This document shows, piece after piece, positions 11,233 through 20,964 of a stretch of DNA of 21,125 nt. The notes under the pieces are model-generated. The model saw only the letters and a list, made by a program, of their open reading frames with translations. It was not told the DNA's origin and made no database searches. The translations under genes were made by a program, and so were the position numbers. The DNA comes from Dipylidium caninum (Eukaryota; Platyhelminthes; Cestoda; Cyclophyllidea; Dipylidiidae), in assembly GCA_017562135.1 (NCBI GenBank), contig QEYB01000549.1:1-21125 (forward strand). Reading direction: 5' to 3'. Position 1 is the first letter of the stretch; every line of letters begins with the position of its first letter.

Positions 11233-14200
11233 GTAAGCTATTATACGGCGTACTAAGGAAGTAAATAGAGGATATTTATCAGAAAAGAGTATTTTTGGAA
11301 TAGACACCATTTTGATTAATGTGAAACAAGGTATCGTGCAAAGGAGTACGTTAAGTAAACAATCTTTAAATTGCTAAGCGAAGCATTTACACTGGTTCGA
11401 TAGTTGTTTCACTCAATTCCAGATATCAGTAGTGATTTACTGCTCTAATCAAGGCTACACTTTACACTGGTTGCTGAGAGAATTTCTGGGCCTTTTTCTG
11501 TGCTCTCCATCGAGTGCTTACCACGGAAAATAAATGAATCTACATCGGCATATTGCTCTCATACCTTCCGTCTTTCTCGCCCTCCAGATAGCCAACGTGG
11601 GACCCTTGGTATACGTCTTCTTAACTCGGATCGGTCACTCCTCGGGACGCAATCGGCGGAGCAATCGGTGCCTGCGCTTAATTCAACCACCCGAACGTCT
11701 GGCCAACTACACCATTCTCATTGTGGGCCTGATTGCCTCAATTTTGTTGATGAAATTCTGGGATGTACGTTAGTAGAGATTTGACGAGGTGTGCATTGCT
11801 GGATGTGGGGTTGAGTATGCATGTGTAGATGGGAGTTGGGCGTGGACTGAGGTGTGCAGGTGTGACGTTATTGTTGTTGCCTTGCAGGCGGTGGTCGTGT
11901 TGCCGGGTCTGCCCGCGAATGCGGTGCCTGGAGGGTCGAGTACACAAGAGGCGCTGTACGGTCACAGTCTGGGACTTTTTGTGTTGACATTCGCGTTGGG
12001 TATGATCGACTGCATGTCTTCGGTGACCTTCATCGCGTACCTGGCGAATATGCCGGCAGTGTATGCAGGTGCGCTGATGTTTGGAGAGACGAGTTCTGGT
12101 CTGCTGCCCAGTCTCTATGCCCTCGCTCAAGGCGTGACCACCGAGCCAAGCTGCGTGCCGTACATCAATGGTATGTCATCCATCGACATGCGTCGCAGTC
12201 TTCACCTATGATTCTGTTTCAACTTGTCTGTCTGTGTGTGTGTGTGTGTGTGGAAGATCCTCGTAGCCGCAAGGTTTTTGTTGAACTGAGGACCAATGTG
12301 GAGCCTTCTGCTTCATTTCTCTTTCCTTCGTGACTGGTGCAGAATGATAGGCTGTCTCAAGTCATCACACTGACAGTGGAAGAAGTAGGCGAGTGTATGT
12401 GTGATCCGTGGAGGAGCTAAGAATGCTGAAAAAGCCTGTGGCTCCCCTGCTCAAAGTTTATACGATTGCGACCAGGGGTGCTCGTAGACCTACTTGCTTG
12501 TGAACCGGTTCGTTAGTGGTTGAAAGTACATCGTGGCAAAGGGTAAATGGATATGTGAGTAAAAGGTTTTTTTGAATTGTCTGATATCCATACTCGAAGG
12601 GTATTTTTGATGTATTTGTCTGGTCATGAATCGAGTATTGGCGAATAATGGGGTGGCGGTGTGAGAAAACTATGTCAGGCAGTCAGTAGTCATCAGAACG
12701 GTGAGGCTCTGATCGCCCATGAACGAGATGTCCAGCCAGACATGAGGTGCTGTTGGTGTTAATGCACCTAGGAGTGGCGAGTATGACCGAGGCACGACCA
12801 TGAACAGAACAGAGATTGGCGATAGGATGGGAGACTGAGAACTTGACGAGAAATCAGCGTTCAACAAGGTATTTTACACAACTCGACCGGTAGGTCTTCG
12901 TCGGTGGGGCAATGCGACGCTTGCTCGTCAATTTTGTGTCATTGTCGCCAGTTGAACTCCCTCATAACATCATGTTATTTGTACATCAGTTGCTTATACC
13001 TTGCCAGTTTTGAGGTGTGACTGGTGGTGAGGTTTTAGGAGAGATGGTGCGCGGAAAGCTGCGTTGGCACCCATCTCTGATTGAGAGAAATGAGTTAACT
13101 TCTAGTCGAAATCTTTACACGCAAAAACACGCGCGAGGTGATTGAGAGAGAGACTGAGAGAAAAACATTTGCGACAGACATTTTGGCAGTCGGTGTGAGT
13201 GTGCAGTTTTATGTCATGTTGGTGAGTGAGCTCTGTAATTGCTTCGTCGACGTATCGTTTGAATCTGCGAGGTGCAGTGGCGATACCCACAGTTAATGAA
13301 CCCCGTTTACAAGATTTCACCTTTTCTCTTTCCAGCTTTTCCTCACCGGCCTATCACTGCTTGTCATTGGTTGTTAATGCTGCGTATCTATGGCGAGGGA
13401 AGATGTCATCATTTGGCCGCTACGTTGGTGGCGGTGACAGGTGTATACAGACGGCTGGAGCGTCTGCTTGTGTGCGTACTTTTTGCGTAGATAAAGAGTG
13501 GAAGAGGAGGTGAACTACGTAGGTGGTAGAAATAAGCATGGATGGGGCAAGATAGATGGAGTGACACACAATCTGTATGAAAATTGAGTTGGAGGTGGAG
13601 GTGTCAGAGAGACAGCGGCGTAGGAGGTGACTGCGGTGTTGGGTGGCTGGAAATTGCAATTACGACTGCGTATGCTTGTAGAGAACGGGACCACAAGAAT
13701 ACCATCCGGTGTACGCGCCGCCCAACTTCGGGGTTTCGACGTTCATGGGTCTAGTGGGGATCACAACAGGCCTGAGTTTGTTGGCGTTCATTCTACTCGA
13801 CTGCCTACCCATGGGTCTTGGACGGTCTGTGACGCTGGCCTACCAACGCCACCCACTCTCTTCCAACTGAGTCGAAAAGGGGTGAGAAGGCCACGGACCT
13901 CGTCTCCACGTCGACTGGTGAGTTGGCAGTGTGTCCCCCTCCCTCCCCCCCCCCTTTTTTTTGTGACACACGCTCTCCCGTGTAGCCTTACGCGGACTAA
14001 GTGAGCGCTTGATCTGTCTACATAGGCGATGGTGGAGAAGCGAGGGCTGCTGACGAGGGTGATGAATGAGAGGCTTCTCCTCTGGGTCTGCTTCCTTCTG
14101 TCGGGTTACTCGAGCTGCTTAACCAACGGACTACTGCCCTCACTGCAGTCCTTCTCAACTGCGGCCTACAACACACACACCTTCCATTTGGCTGTTACAC

Positions 14201-15391
14201 TATCGCGGTCTGGGCGGCACCGATAGTGACACACTAATCGTCACTGCTATTTACGGCTACGACAGGTCGGTCTGTGGATGCGACACATTTATCCTTCTTC
14301 AACTGCCGCTGCAGATGCTCTCTGTCGGTTCGTAACCTTTTTATAAAATCTTCGCCTCATAACTCCCGTGTCAAGCCTGTTCACCACTTAAGTGTTTGTG
14401 TTATCACAGAGAGATACCGTTTCGGAATCCAAGGCATCGCTACCTCCGCCATGGCCTCAATTGTCGGTACTCAAGTTGGCGCTAATTTTGACCGCCATGT
14501 TGTGCGGTTGCCACTTTGTTTTCAACCTACATTATCTACTTAGCCTTTGCGTCTCCCACACCTCCCCTTCTGGGCGGTGCGGGCCTACTTTTGCAGTGAG
14601 TATTTTTAATTCTTGGTGAACACCCCAAAATGTTACTTCAAGTTATTGTTGTGATAGCTGTAGTGACAAATTCATTCCTATCGACACCCTCATTCAACTT
14701 CTTCTTGCAACACACCTACACCGGCCTAGCCGTCTGTTGCATGCCTCTTTGGCCTACCGCATTGTCATCCATTTTGTGTGGATCTGATTTTTCCTTACAT
14801 AGATGTGATGTTCTGTTGACTTTTGGGTGTTTCGTCCTTCCATGCATCAATTCCATACCGTGCATGCAAACCCTCACTCCCTACACCTTTCATTCTAAAA
14901 TTTGTGTCGAAGGCGATCACCTCGCCTATGTGTATGTTTTCGATAAATCTGTTCTTTCACCGTCATGCAGGTGAAAGCTGATTTACCTGCCACTAACCTT
15001 TTCTACTCTCAGGTCGTGGCCTGGGTGCTTATGACAGTGGCATTCGGCATCCAGAGGACATGGATTAACTTATATTCTGTGAAAAATGGAACTCAACGCA
15101 ACCTTCGGATTCTGGGAGTAGCCGGTCCAAATTGGAGCTGCAATTGGTGCTCTAATAAGCTTCCTTCTCACGGCCCAATTCAAAGTTTTTTGTGGCCAAA
15201 CCTCGGTGCGCTTAATGTTAACAGCAGAACACATAACCTTTCCCCTCTTCGCCCATTTATCATCGCGATCTCACCCTCTTTCTCGTCCTTTACTGCTTTC
15301 CACCCGTCTTGCTCAACAACAAATCTTTCCGCCCCACTTTACCTCAACGATTGCACGTAGCTGGGCAGCTGGTTTGGCTACCACTCGCTAG
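10987..15391 (+). CDS. SLC52A: Riboflavin transporter, SLC52 (RFVT) family, seven exons, later exons frame-shifted
   Basis: Members of this family are 11-helix plasma-membrane proteins that import riboflavin for FMN and FAD synthesis. Proposed exons: 10987-11232, 11588-11764, 11888-12170, 13682-13917, 14026-14327, 14410-14595 and 15013-15391. The family landmarks occur in order: G-L-W-M-E-L-P and L-P-E-G-W in exon 1, I-A-N-V-G-P-L in exon 2, D-C-M-S-S-V-T-F and A-L-A-Q-G in exon 3, [10 protein letters not shown] in exon 5, and a small-residue final helix (I-G-A-A-I-G-A-L) in exon 7. Exons 1-3 are open with matching phases (0, 0, then 1). Exons 4, 5, 6 and 7 each need a small frame correction to keep the family pattern, so this copy is either decaying or affected by sequence errors. 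The 15391 stop follows a C-terminal extension without family support, so the true end may be nearer 15200. Confidence 0.85.
11588..11764 (+). CDS. SLC52A: SLC52 plus copy, exon 2
   Basis: 59 codons, phase 0 at both ends. The acceptor is CCTCCAG|ATA and the donor GAT|GTACGT. It encodes helix 2 (I-A-N-V-G-P-L-V-Y), a basic loop with several Arg, and helix 3 ([10 protein letters not shown]). The frame is intact here, whereas the inverted copy of the same exon has about eight small indels. Confidence 0.87.
11888..12170 (+). CDS. SLC52A: SLC52 plus copy, exon 3
   Basis: 283 nt, ending in phase 1. The acceptor is CCTTGCAG|GCG at 11887/11888 and the donor ATG|GTATGT at 12170/12171. It carries the best conserved core of the family: [10 protein letters not shown], then D-C-M-S-S-V-T-F at 12008-12031, then [11 protein letters not shown] and A-L-A-Q-G. 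Open throughout. Confidence 0.9.
12233..12252 (+). repeat. (TG)10 dinucleotide repeat in intron 3
   Basis: Ten TG units, preceded by two TCTG units. The inverted copy has a shorter (CA)n at 20281-20294 in the matching place. The differing lengths fit ordinary slippage. Confidence 0.92.
12253..12253 (+). other. End of intron 3 microsatellite, boundary marker
   Basis: The TG run ends here, and non-repetitive intron sequence shared with the inverted copy continues to 13681. Confidence 0.3.
13682..13917 (+). CDS. SLC52A: SLC52 plus copy, exon 4 (frame-shifted)
   Basis: The acceptor is CTTGTAG at 13681. The frame starting at 13682 gives [14 protein letters not shown], followed by a helix rich in Gly, Leu and Ala (L-S-L-L-A-F-I-L-L). 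This aligns with the helix after the central loop in animal RFVTs. That frame is phase 0, but exon 3 ends in phase 1, so a small indel must lie near the exon start. A second frame change is needed near 13870, where the helix frame reaches TGA. The donor is probably CTG|GTGAGT at 13917; another lies near 13881. Confidence 0.72.
13935..13963 (+). repeat. C-rich and poly-T tract in intron 4
   Basis: C-runs pass directly into an eight-T run. The inverted copy has the matching A/G tract near 18520-18545 with different run lengths. Homopolymers like this are prone to both slippage and sequencing error. Confidence 0.75.
14026..14327 (+). CDS. SLC52A: SLC52 plus copy, exon 5 (frame-shifted)
   Basis: The acceptor is TACATAG at 14025. 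The frame from 14029 gives a basic loop, a helix, and [13 protein letters not shown] then H-L-A-V-T-L, all matching the second half of the RFVT fold. It stops at TAG 14224-14226 because of small insertions around 14206-14240; a neighbouring frame continues as A-P-I-V with further hydrophobic residues. The likely donor is GTTCGT at 14328, aligned with GTTAGT in the inverted copy. Similarity to the inverted copy falls sharply at 14284, inside this exon. Confidence 0.78.
14410..14595 (+). CDS. SLC52A: SLC52 plus copy, exon 6 (frame-shifted)
   Basis: The acceptor is TTATCACAG at 14409 and the donor GTGAGT at 14596. One frame gives the start of a helix ([11 protein letters not shown]) and another gives its continuation ([18 protein letters not shown]). 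The change of frame falls near 14495. The S-P-x-P-P-L-L-x-G pattern fits the family, and the inverted copy keeps a diverged version (S-P-S-P-P-K-L-G-E). Confidence 0.7.
15013..15391 (+). CDS. SLC52A: SLC52 plus copy, exon 7 (C terminus, frame-shifted)
   Basis: The acceptor is CTACTCTCAG at 15012. It opens with [13 protein letters not shown] and, after one extra base near 15125, reads [14 protein letters not shown], the last helix of the family. The same frame runs on to TAG 15389-15391 with no family similarity past about 15200, so either the C terminus is extended or the natural stop has been lost. Confidence 0.72.
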
Positions 15392-15606
15392 GATGAAGCG
15401 GTGATGGCCTTGGACGGTCGGGACTAAACCCGAATGTGTACTGGAAATTCCAGTCGTTTATAATGACCACTTGGCGAGCGAAAATACGTTCACTGACAGA
15501 GGAGGCGCGTTTGGAAGTGGTTCTCTTAAACCCATCCTCAGTGGCAAACTTCGTGATTGTAGTGGAATCGAGTGGAGTGGCACGACGAGGGTCATTTTCG
15601 TCGGAG
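15361..15606 (+). CDS. Candidate exon of an unidentified gene (weak)
   Basis: A pyrimidine-rich stretch ends in GCACGTAG at 15360. After a TGA at 15394 the frame stays open for 70 codons, from 15397 to TAA at 15607, with a mixed, protein-like composition (for example N-P-N-V-Y-W-K-F). Other frames here are also fairly open, and the region overlaps the frame proposed as the SLC52 C-terminal extension. I do not recognise a family. It could be chance. Confidence 0.22.
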
Positions 15607-16245
15607 TAATTACGATTGCAATGTAACCAAGGTCATAGACCAGTTAAGTGTGGGAGGTTGTTTGTCCACGCCTCTTTTTGTTTTAGACCTTGACTGCGAC
15701 GAGCCGAGCTGACCATCGCGCATGCATTGGAGTATGAAACACACGGCAGGGAGGTGGAGTAAATCGAAGTCAGAGCCACATGAAAGAGTGACAGGAAGGC
15801 TAATGTTATATAATTCCGGACTGGTGACCGTTTCCATACGAAAGTGTGATGGCGGGTCATGATCCTTTCGTAAAGGTGACGAGATTAATTCTTGCCTCTT
15901 ACTAATCGTTTTACTATCGTCACTCGCTCCAGCCGTGACGAGGTCACTCTGTCAATCGCTTGTCAGTTTTTAATCTCTAAAGCCTAGTCGCTTCTCTGGT
16001 ACGCGAAAGCTTAACGCTTCGGCCTTGTCCATCATAAGAGCCTAGACCCTTAACGCTCGCTCCGAAGGCGCCAAATGTGCCTTCGTGAGGCGAGAGCATT
16101 GACTTCTCTAAAACTGCGACACGATGTTTTCCCACTGTAATGCTTTTCCAAGTAGGGTGCGTAGTTCGGAGTCAATCTACATTTGACTGCAAATTGTTTA
16201 CATGCTGTGTGCACTCTAAGATCCAAACATGTTGGAAACACCTGA

Positions 16246-16544
16246 ATTAGGCGAATTAAACACAGATATTTAGCGTTTCTCGTTTCACCCTACGCCGGGA
16301 GTCGTCATACATGGTTAATGGTCACAGTTTCCGATTGCCACTTTGGCGAAGGCGAGAAATTGGAACTATTGCCGACACTTACCCGCATGGCAGCATTTTG
16401 CGTCATTTTCGGATGCTACTTCGAGCTAGAGACGTATCGGAGTGCCTCCTTACCACTTGAAAATGCACTCGTTGCGTCCCTAATTTAGGATTGGGCTTCA
16501 GTGAAGGTCAGGGCTACAGAATGGCTGTCGTTTTGATCCCCATT
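16246..16544 (+). CDS. Candidate exon of an unidentified gene
   Basis: Eighty open codons (16246-16485) with a hydrophobic stretch around R-M-A-A-F-C-V-I-F-G-C-Y-F. A one-base frame change at 16485 leads into L-G-L-G-F-S-E-G-Q-G-Y-R-M and a donor ATT|GTAAGG at 16544/16545 in phase 0. The next candidate exon begins in the same phase. The gene would lie between the two convergent transporters. No family recognised; an ORF this size can arise by chance. Confidence 0.35.
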
Positions 16545-16677
16545 GTAAGGTCAATCTCCCCCTCTTCCGCTCCAAGCTCTCTCTCCCCCTCTCTCGTGCT
16601 AGTCCACTCCACGTGTGGTAGAAACTTTTGAGGGTGGACTCACAACGACATCTGGGTCACTCACATAACTTTTACAG

Positions 16678-16824
16678 CCCGTTTTCACCGGTGTCAATGG
16701 ACTTGCTTTTGCTCAGACAGTGAAGGCTTTGTTGGACCAACTTGCTCTGCTCCGAAATAGCCAGCCGTCGGAACACTGTCCCACGAGTGAATTATGCTTC
16801 AGATCAGAGTTCAACTCGAATTAA
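16678..16824 (+). CDS. Candidate terminal exon of the same unidentified gene
   Basis: The acceptor TAACTTTTACAG ends at 16677. An open frame of 48 codons in phase 0 starts P-V-F-T-G-V-N-G-L-A-F, includes a short amphipathic helix (A-L-L-D-Q-L-A-L-L) and ends with a polar tail at TAA 16822-16824. The 133-bp intron before it has GT-AG ends and keeps the phase. Function unknown. Confidence 0.35.
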   Translation, partial: PVFTGVNGLAFAQTVKALLDQLALLRNSQPSEHCPTSELCFRSEFNSN

Positions 16825-17309
16825 CTAAATGGTACAACAAAAAGAAGTGGATGGCAGAGGACTGTAAGGGAATCACTTCGGTGAACGTAGAAAACAAACA
16901 GGAGTGAGGGTAGATTAGTAACGTATCTCTCAAGAAAGCACTTTTTATCTGGCTTGAGTTCTACTGCCCATAGAGCAACCTTGTTCAGTATGAAGGTCGA
17001 TTGTCATTGGCAACGGATTCTTATGCCTATTACCCGAAAGGACTATCCATGAGTACAAAAACCAGTGTCAGTTAGGACGTCAAAGACATTGCCTTAAGAC
17101 TTTTCTGACACGTATAGTAAGAGAAATATAAATACAATATCGACGAGAGTGAGATAAAATATCTATGCCCGAACTATCTCTAGACATAAAAAGTCGACTG
17201 AGAGAGAACTGAGTAATGTCAAATCGGTGGAACACCTTACTGTCATGAGGTCCGTAAGATTTTTTTTATGATTAAGGATGATATCGGACGATAGTCTGAT
17301 GCATGGTTA
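16825..17309. other. Spacer between convergent genes, nothing recognised
   Basis: AT-leaning sequence with no open frame of interest and no similarity to the matching distance on the left side (15200-16270), so the inverted pair is not one continuous palindrome. No clear AATAAA signal was seen for either flanking gene. Confidence 0.5.
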
Positions 17310-17566
17310 GCATGGCGCTTGAGATACCAGGGACGATAACATTGAATTGTGGCATTGAATTGGGCCATGAGAAGGAGGTGGCCTTATTAGTATAGAGCAC
17401 CAAGCGCTGCTCCAATTGAACTTGATGTTATTCCCAGACTTTCGCAGAAGGTTTGCGGTTTGATCCTTCGGTTCCATTTTTTGAATGGTAGGGTGATTCG
17501 ATGTCACTCTTGTAATGCTGAAGTGCTGCTGTCAGAATCCAGCCAGCACGCTAAGAGTAGAAGTGC
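17310..17566 (-). pseudogene. SLC52 minus copy, exon 7 (diverged)
   Basis: The acceptor is TGTCCACAG at 17567. It starts with a Leu-rich helix and ends with S-S-I-G-A-A-L-G-A-L, the counterpart of the last family helix. A TGA interrupts the first frame. The left boundary is approximate. Confidence 0.5.
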
Positions 17567-18193
17567 CTGTGGACAGACAAAGTATTACTTATTCCAGCGG
17601 TGACGACCACCGACGTGTTACCAGGCACACGTCAGAGAAATTTATTATTGCCATGTCACTAGCGGTGCACATGCCTACTATTCTATGTGGGCATGGTAAT
17701 GTCGCACAAATATCCTTCGATAATGATCTACTAATTAGTGCGAGTAATTGACATTTCGACTGCATTTTGATAATGATCACAACAAAGAGCAAGACATTAT
17801 GGCTAAACGATGCGGTGAGAAAAGAGAATAGAGAAAGCAGCCTCGAAGAGAGGGATAAGATTTTACCGAGGAGACTTGCCCAAACAATAATATCTCTCCC
17901 AACTTTGGCGGGGATGGAGACGAAGCACGAGAAAAAGTGATGTACCCAGCAAAGAAAGAGCCAACCACGCATAACAGGACCCAGATTTAGTCCCAATCGG
18001 AAGGCCACCAATAGACGACATCGGCGTTTGCTGCGGCGAAATGATCTTCATGATCATTTACCGTTGCTCCAAGTTGGAAAAACTCCTGCGATGCAAACAC
18101 ATTTGGAAAAATAACAGGTTAGAGAAGGATTTGATATTTTAACACCACTTGACTAACAGGAAAGAGAGCGTCGGAAGCAGCAGCAGAGAATAC
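17340..18193 (-). repeat. Diverged inner part of the inverted pair
   Basis: Pairs with 14285-15190 at clearly lower similarity, mostly confined to exons 6 and 7. This is what an old gene duplication looks like, and it contrasts with the adjoining near-identical block. Confidence 0.6.
17867..18030 (-). pseudogene. SLC52 minus copy, exon 6 (diverged)
   Basis: The proposed acceptor is CGCCGCAG at 18031 and the proposed donor GTAAAA near 17866. One frame reads G-S-F-F-A-G-Y-I-T-F-S, then S-P-S-P-P-K-L-G-E, matching plus-copy exon 6 at only about half of its residues. The differences here are mainly substitutions, unlike the exons to the right. Confidence 0.55.
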
Positions 18194-18458
18194 GTCGCAT
18201 CCACAGACCGACCTGTGTCGTAGCCGTAAATAGCAGTGACGATTAGTGTCACTATCGGTGCCGCCAGACCGGGATAGTTAACAGCCAAATGGAAGGTGTG
18301 TGTGTGTTGTAGGCCGCAGTTGAGAAGGGACTGCAGTGAGGGCAGTAGTCCGTTGGTTAAGCAGCTCGAAGTAACCCGACAGAAGGAAGCAGACCCAGAG
18401 GAGAAGCCTCTCATTCATCACCCCTCGCATCAGCAGCCCTCGCTTTCTCCACCATCGC
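18158..18458 (-). pseudogene. SLC52 minus copy, exon 5
   Basis: Carries [10 protein letters not shown], then shifts frame because of an added C. A later frame gives [18 protein letters not shown], intact here while broken in the plus copy. The likely donor is GTTAGT. Confidence 0.72.
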
Positions 18459-18562
18459 CTATGTAGACAGATCAAGCGCTCACTTTAGTCCGCGTAAGGC
18501 TACAGGGGAGGCGTGTGTCACAAAAAGGGGGGGAGGCCAGGGGGAACACTAACCAACTCAAC

Positions 18563-18824
18563 CAGTCGACGTGGAGACGAGGTCCGTGGCCTTCTCACCC
18601 CTTTCGACCAGTTGGATAGAGAGTGGTCGCGTTGGTAGGCCCAGTGCGCTGTCGGTACTAAGACCGTGCCAAGACTCCATGGGTAGGCCAGTCGAGTAGA
18701 ATGAACGCCAACAAAGCGTCAGGCCTGTTGTGATCGCCCACTAGACCCATGAACGTCGAAACCCCGAAGTTGGACGGCGCGGTACACAGGTGAATGTGTA
18801 TATTTCTGTTGGTTCCCTGCTTCT
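18563..18824 (-). pseudogene. SLC52 minus copy, exon 4
   Basis: Acceptor CTTGTAG as in the plus copy. In phase 1 it gives [15 protein letters not shown], and then the frame is lost. The donor position reads GTTGAG. The exon is 26 nt longer than its partner because of several small insertions. Confidence 0.68.
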
Positions 18825-20280
18825 CTACAAGCATACGCAGTCGTAATTGCAATTTCCAGCACACCAACACCGCAGTCACCTCTAACGCCGCTGTCTCTCT
18901 CTGACACCTCCTACCTCCCATCTCAAAATTTTCATACAGATTTTTCGTGTACCTAATATAGCTCGTATTTCTACCAACCCTAGTAAGTTCATCCTCTCTT
19001 CCACTCTTTATTCTACGGCAAAAGTACGCACAGCAAGCCACACGCTCCCAGCCCGTACATGGTATAACAGCCTGTCACGGCCACTTGAGAGCGAGTGAGA
19101 GAGCAGACTCCACCCGATACGCAGCATTAACCACCACTGACAAGCATATAGGCCGGTGAGGAACACAGTGGAAAAGAGAAAAGGTGAATATCTTGTAAAC
19201 CGGGTTCATTAACTGTGGGTATCGCCACTTGCATCCATCGCAGAATTCGAACGATACGGTTCGACGAAGCAATTACAGAGCTCCACTCACCAACATGACA
19301 TAACACGCACACTCACACCGACTGTCCAAAATGTCTGTCGAAATGTTTTCTCCACGTCAAGTCCGTCTATCAATCACCTCGCGCGTGTTTTTGGCGTGTA
19401 AGATTCGACTGAAGTTAACTCATTTCTCTCAAATCAGAGATGGCTGCAACGCAGCTTTCCGGCAGCCACATCTTCTTCCTAAAACCTCACCACCAGTCAC
19501 ATCAAAAACTGCAAGGTATAAGCAACTGAATGTAAATAATGATGTTATGAGGAGTTCCAACTGGCGACAATGACACAAAATGACGAGCAGCGTCGAATTG
19601 CCCCACCGACGAAGACCTACCGGTCGAGTTGTGTAAAAATACTTGTTGAAGCTGATTTCTCGTCAAGTTCTCAGTCTCCCATACTATCCGCCAATCTCTG
19701 TTCTGTTCATCGGTCGTGCCTCGGTCATAACTCCGCCACTCCTAGTGCATTAACACCAACAGCACCCAGTCTGGCTGGACGTTTCTCGTTCATGGGCGAT
19801 CAGAGCCTCACCGTTCTGATGCTACTGACTGCCTGACATAAGTTTTCTACCCCCGCCCCCCATTATTCGCCAAATACTCGATTCATGACCAGACAAATAC
19901 ATCACAAAAATACGCCTTCGAGTATGGATATCAAGACATATTCAAATAAACCTTTTACTCACATATATTTACCTTTGCCACGATGTTACTTTCAGACCAA
20001 CTACGAACCGGTTCACAAGCAAGTAGGTCTACCGAGACCCCTGGTCGCATATCGTATAAACTTATGAGCAGGGGAGCCACTACCTCTCCACAGGCTTTTT
20101 TCAGATTCTTAGCGTCTCCACGGATCACACATACACTCGCCTAACTTTTCCACTGTCAGTGGTGATGACTTGAGACAGCCTATCATTCTGCAACCAGTCC
20201 AACGAAGGAAAGAGAAATGAAGCAGAAGGCTCAAAATTGGGTCTCAGTTCAACAACAAAACCTTCGCTACGAGATCTTCC

Positions 20281-20294
20281 ACACACACACACAC
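20281..20294 (-). repeat. (CA)7 repeat, partner of the intron 3 (TG) run
   Basis: Lies just downstream of minus-copy exon 3, at the place matching 12233-12252, and is shorter than its partner. Confidence 0.88.
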
Positions 20295-20365
20295 CACAGA
20301 AGACAGTTGAAATACAGAATGCATAGGTGAAAGACTGCGACGCATGTCGAGATGGGATGACATAC

Positions 20366-20664
20366 TTTATTGATTTCGTACGGCCACGCATGCTTGGCTA
20401 CCAGGTTGGTCACGCCTTGAGCGAGGGCATTAGAGACTGGGCAGCGACCAGAACTCGTCTCTCCAAACAATCAGCGGCACCTGCATATACACTGCCGGCA
20501 TATTCGCCAGGTAACGCGTATTAAGGTTATTTGTATATTATTATTTTATACCCAACCGTATGTCACACAAAAAGTCCCAGACTGTGACGTAAACAAGCGC
20601 CTCTTGTTGTACTCAGCCCTCCAAGGCACCGCATTCGCGGGCAGACCGGCAACACGACCACCGC
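20366..20664 (-). pseudogene. SLC52 minus copy, exon 3
   Basis: 299 nt against 283 in the plus copy. G-E-T-S-S-G and A-L-A-Q-G are still readable, but in different frames. At 20519-20555 the codons for the conserved D-C-M-S-S-V-T-F core are replaced by AT-rich sequence containing TAA stops. The acceptor TTGCAG and donor GTATGT are kept. Confidence 0.72.
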
Positions 20665-20787
20665 CTGCAAGCAACAACAATAACGTCACACCTGGCACAC
20701 CGTCAGTCCACGCCAACTCCAATCTACACATGCATACCAACCCCACAATCCAGCAATGCACACCTCGTCAAATCTCTACTAATGTAC

Positions 20788-20964
20788 ATCCCAGAATTTC
20801 ATCAACAAAAATTGAGGCCAATCAGGCACAATGAGAGAGGGTAAGTTGGCTAGACGATTCGGGTGGTTGAATTAAGCGCAGGCACCGATTGCTTCGCGAT
20901 TGCGTCCCGAGGATGACCGATCCGAGTTTAAGAAGACGTTATACCAAGGGTCCCACGTTGCTAT
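20788..20964 (-). pseudogene. SLC52 minus copy, exon 2
   Basis: The same length as its partner (177 nt), yet with about eight one- or two-base gaps that cancel out and only about five substitutions. The first codons are frame-shifted by a missing C after ATAG. The acceptor CTCCAG is kept and the donor is GTACAT. Confidence 0.72.

Larger units (their letters stand above)
12171..13681 (+). other. SLC52 plus copy, intron 3
   Basis: A 1.5-kb stretch between two recognisable exons, starting GTATGT and ending CTTGTAG. No exon with family similarity is visible inside, and none is needed because this part of the protein is the variable central loop. It contains a (TG)n run. It matches the inverted copy about as closely as the exons do, which argues against a constraint difference between intron and exon. 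Confidence 0.6.
11539..14284 (+). repeat. Left arm of a long inverted repeat (high-identity block)
   Basis: This block matches the reverse complement of 18194-21012 almost continuously, exons and introns alike. The left end is in intron 1, about 50 bp before exon 2. The right end is inside exon 5, at the shared GTGGATGCGAC. The sum of paired coordinates drifts only from about 32555 to 32480, so there is no large insertion. Most mismatches are one-base gaps. Confidence 0.88.

Noticed and set aside
11384..11410. GGTTCGA motif resembling a tRNA T-loop
   Set aside because: No acceptor stem, D-arm or anticodon arm can be folded around it.
17589..18011. 140-codon frame on - in the inverted SLC52 copy
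   Set aside because: It overlaps exon 6 in a frame other than the family-matching one and runs through an intron; a shadow.
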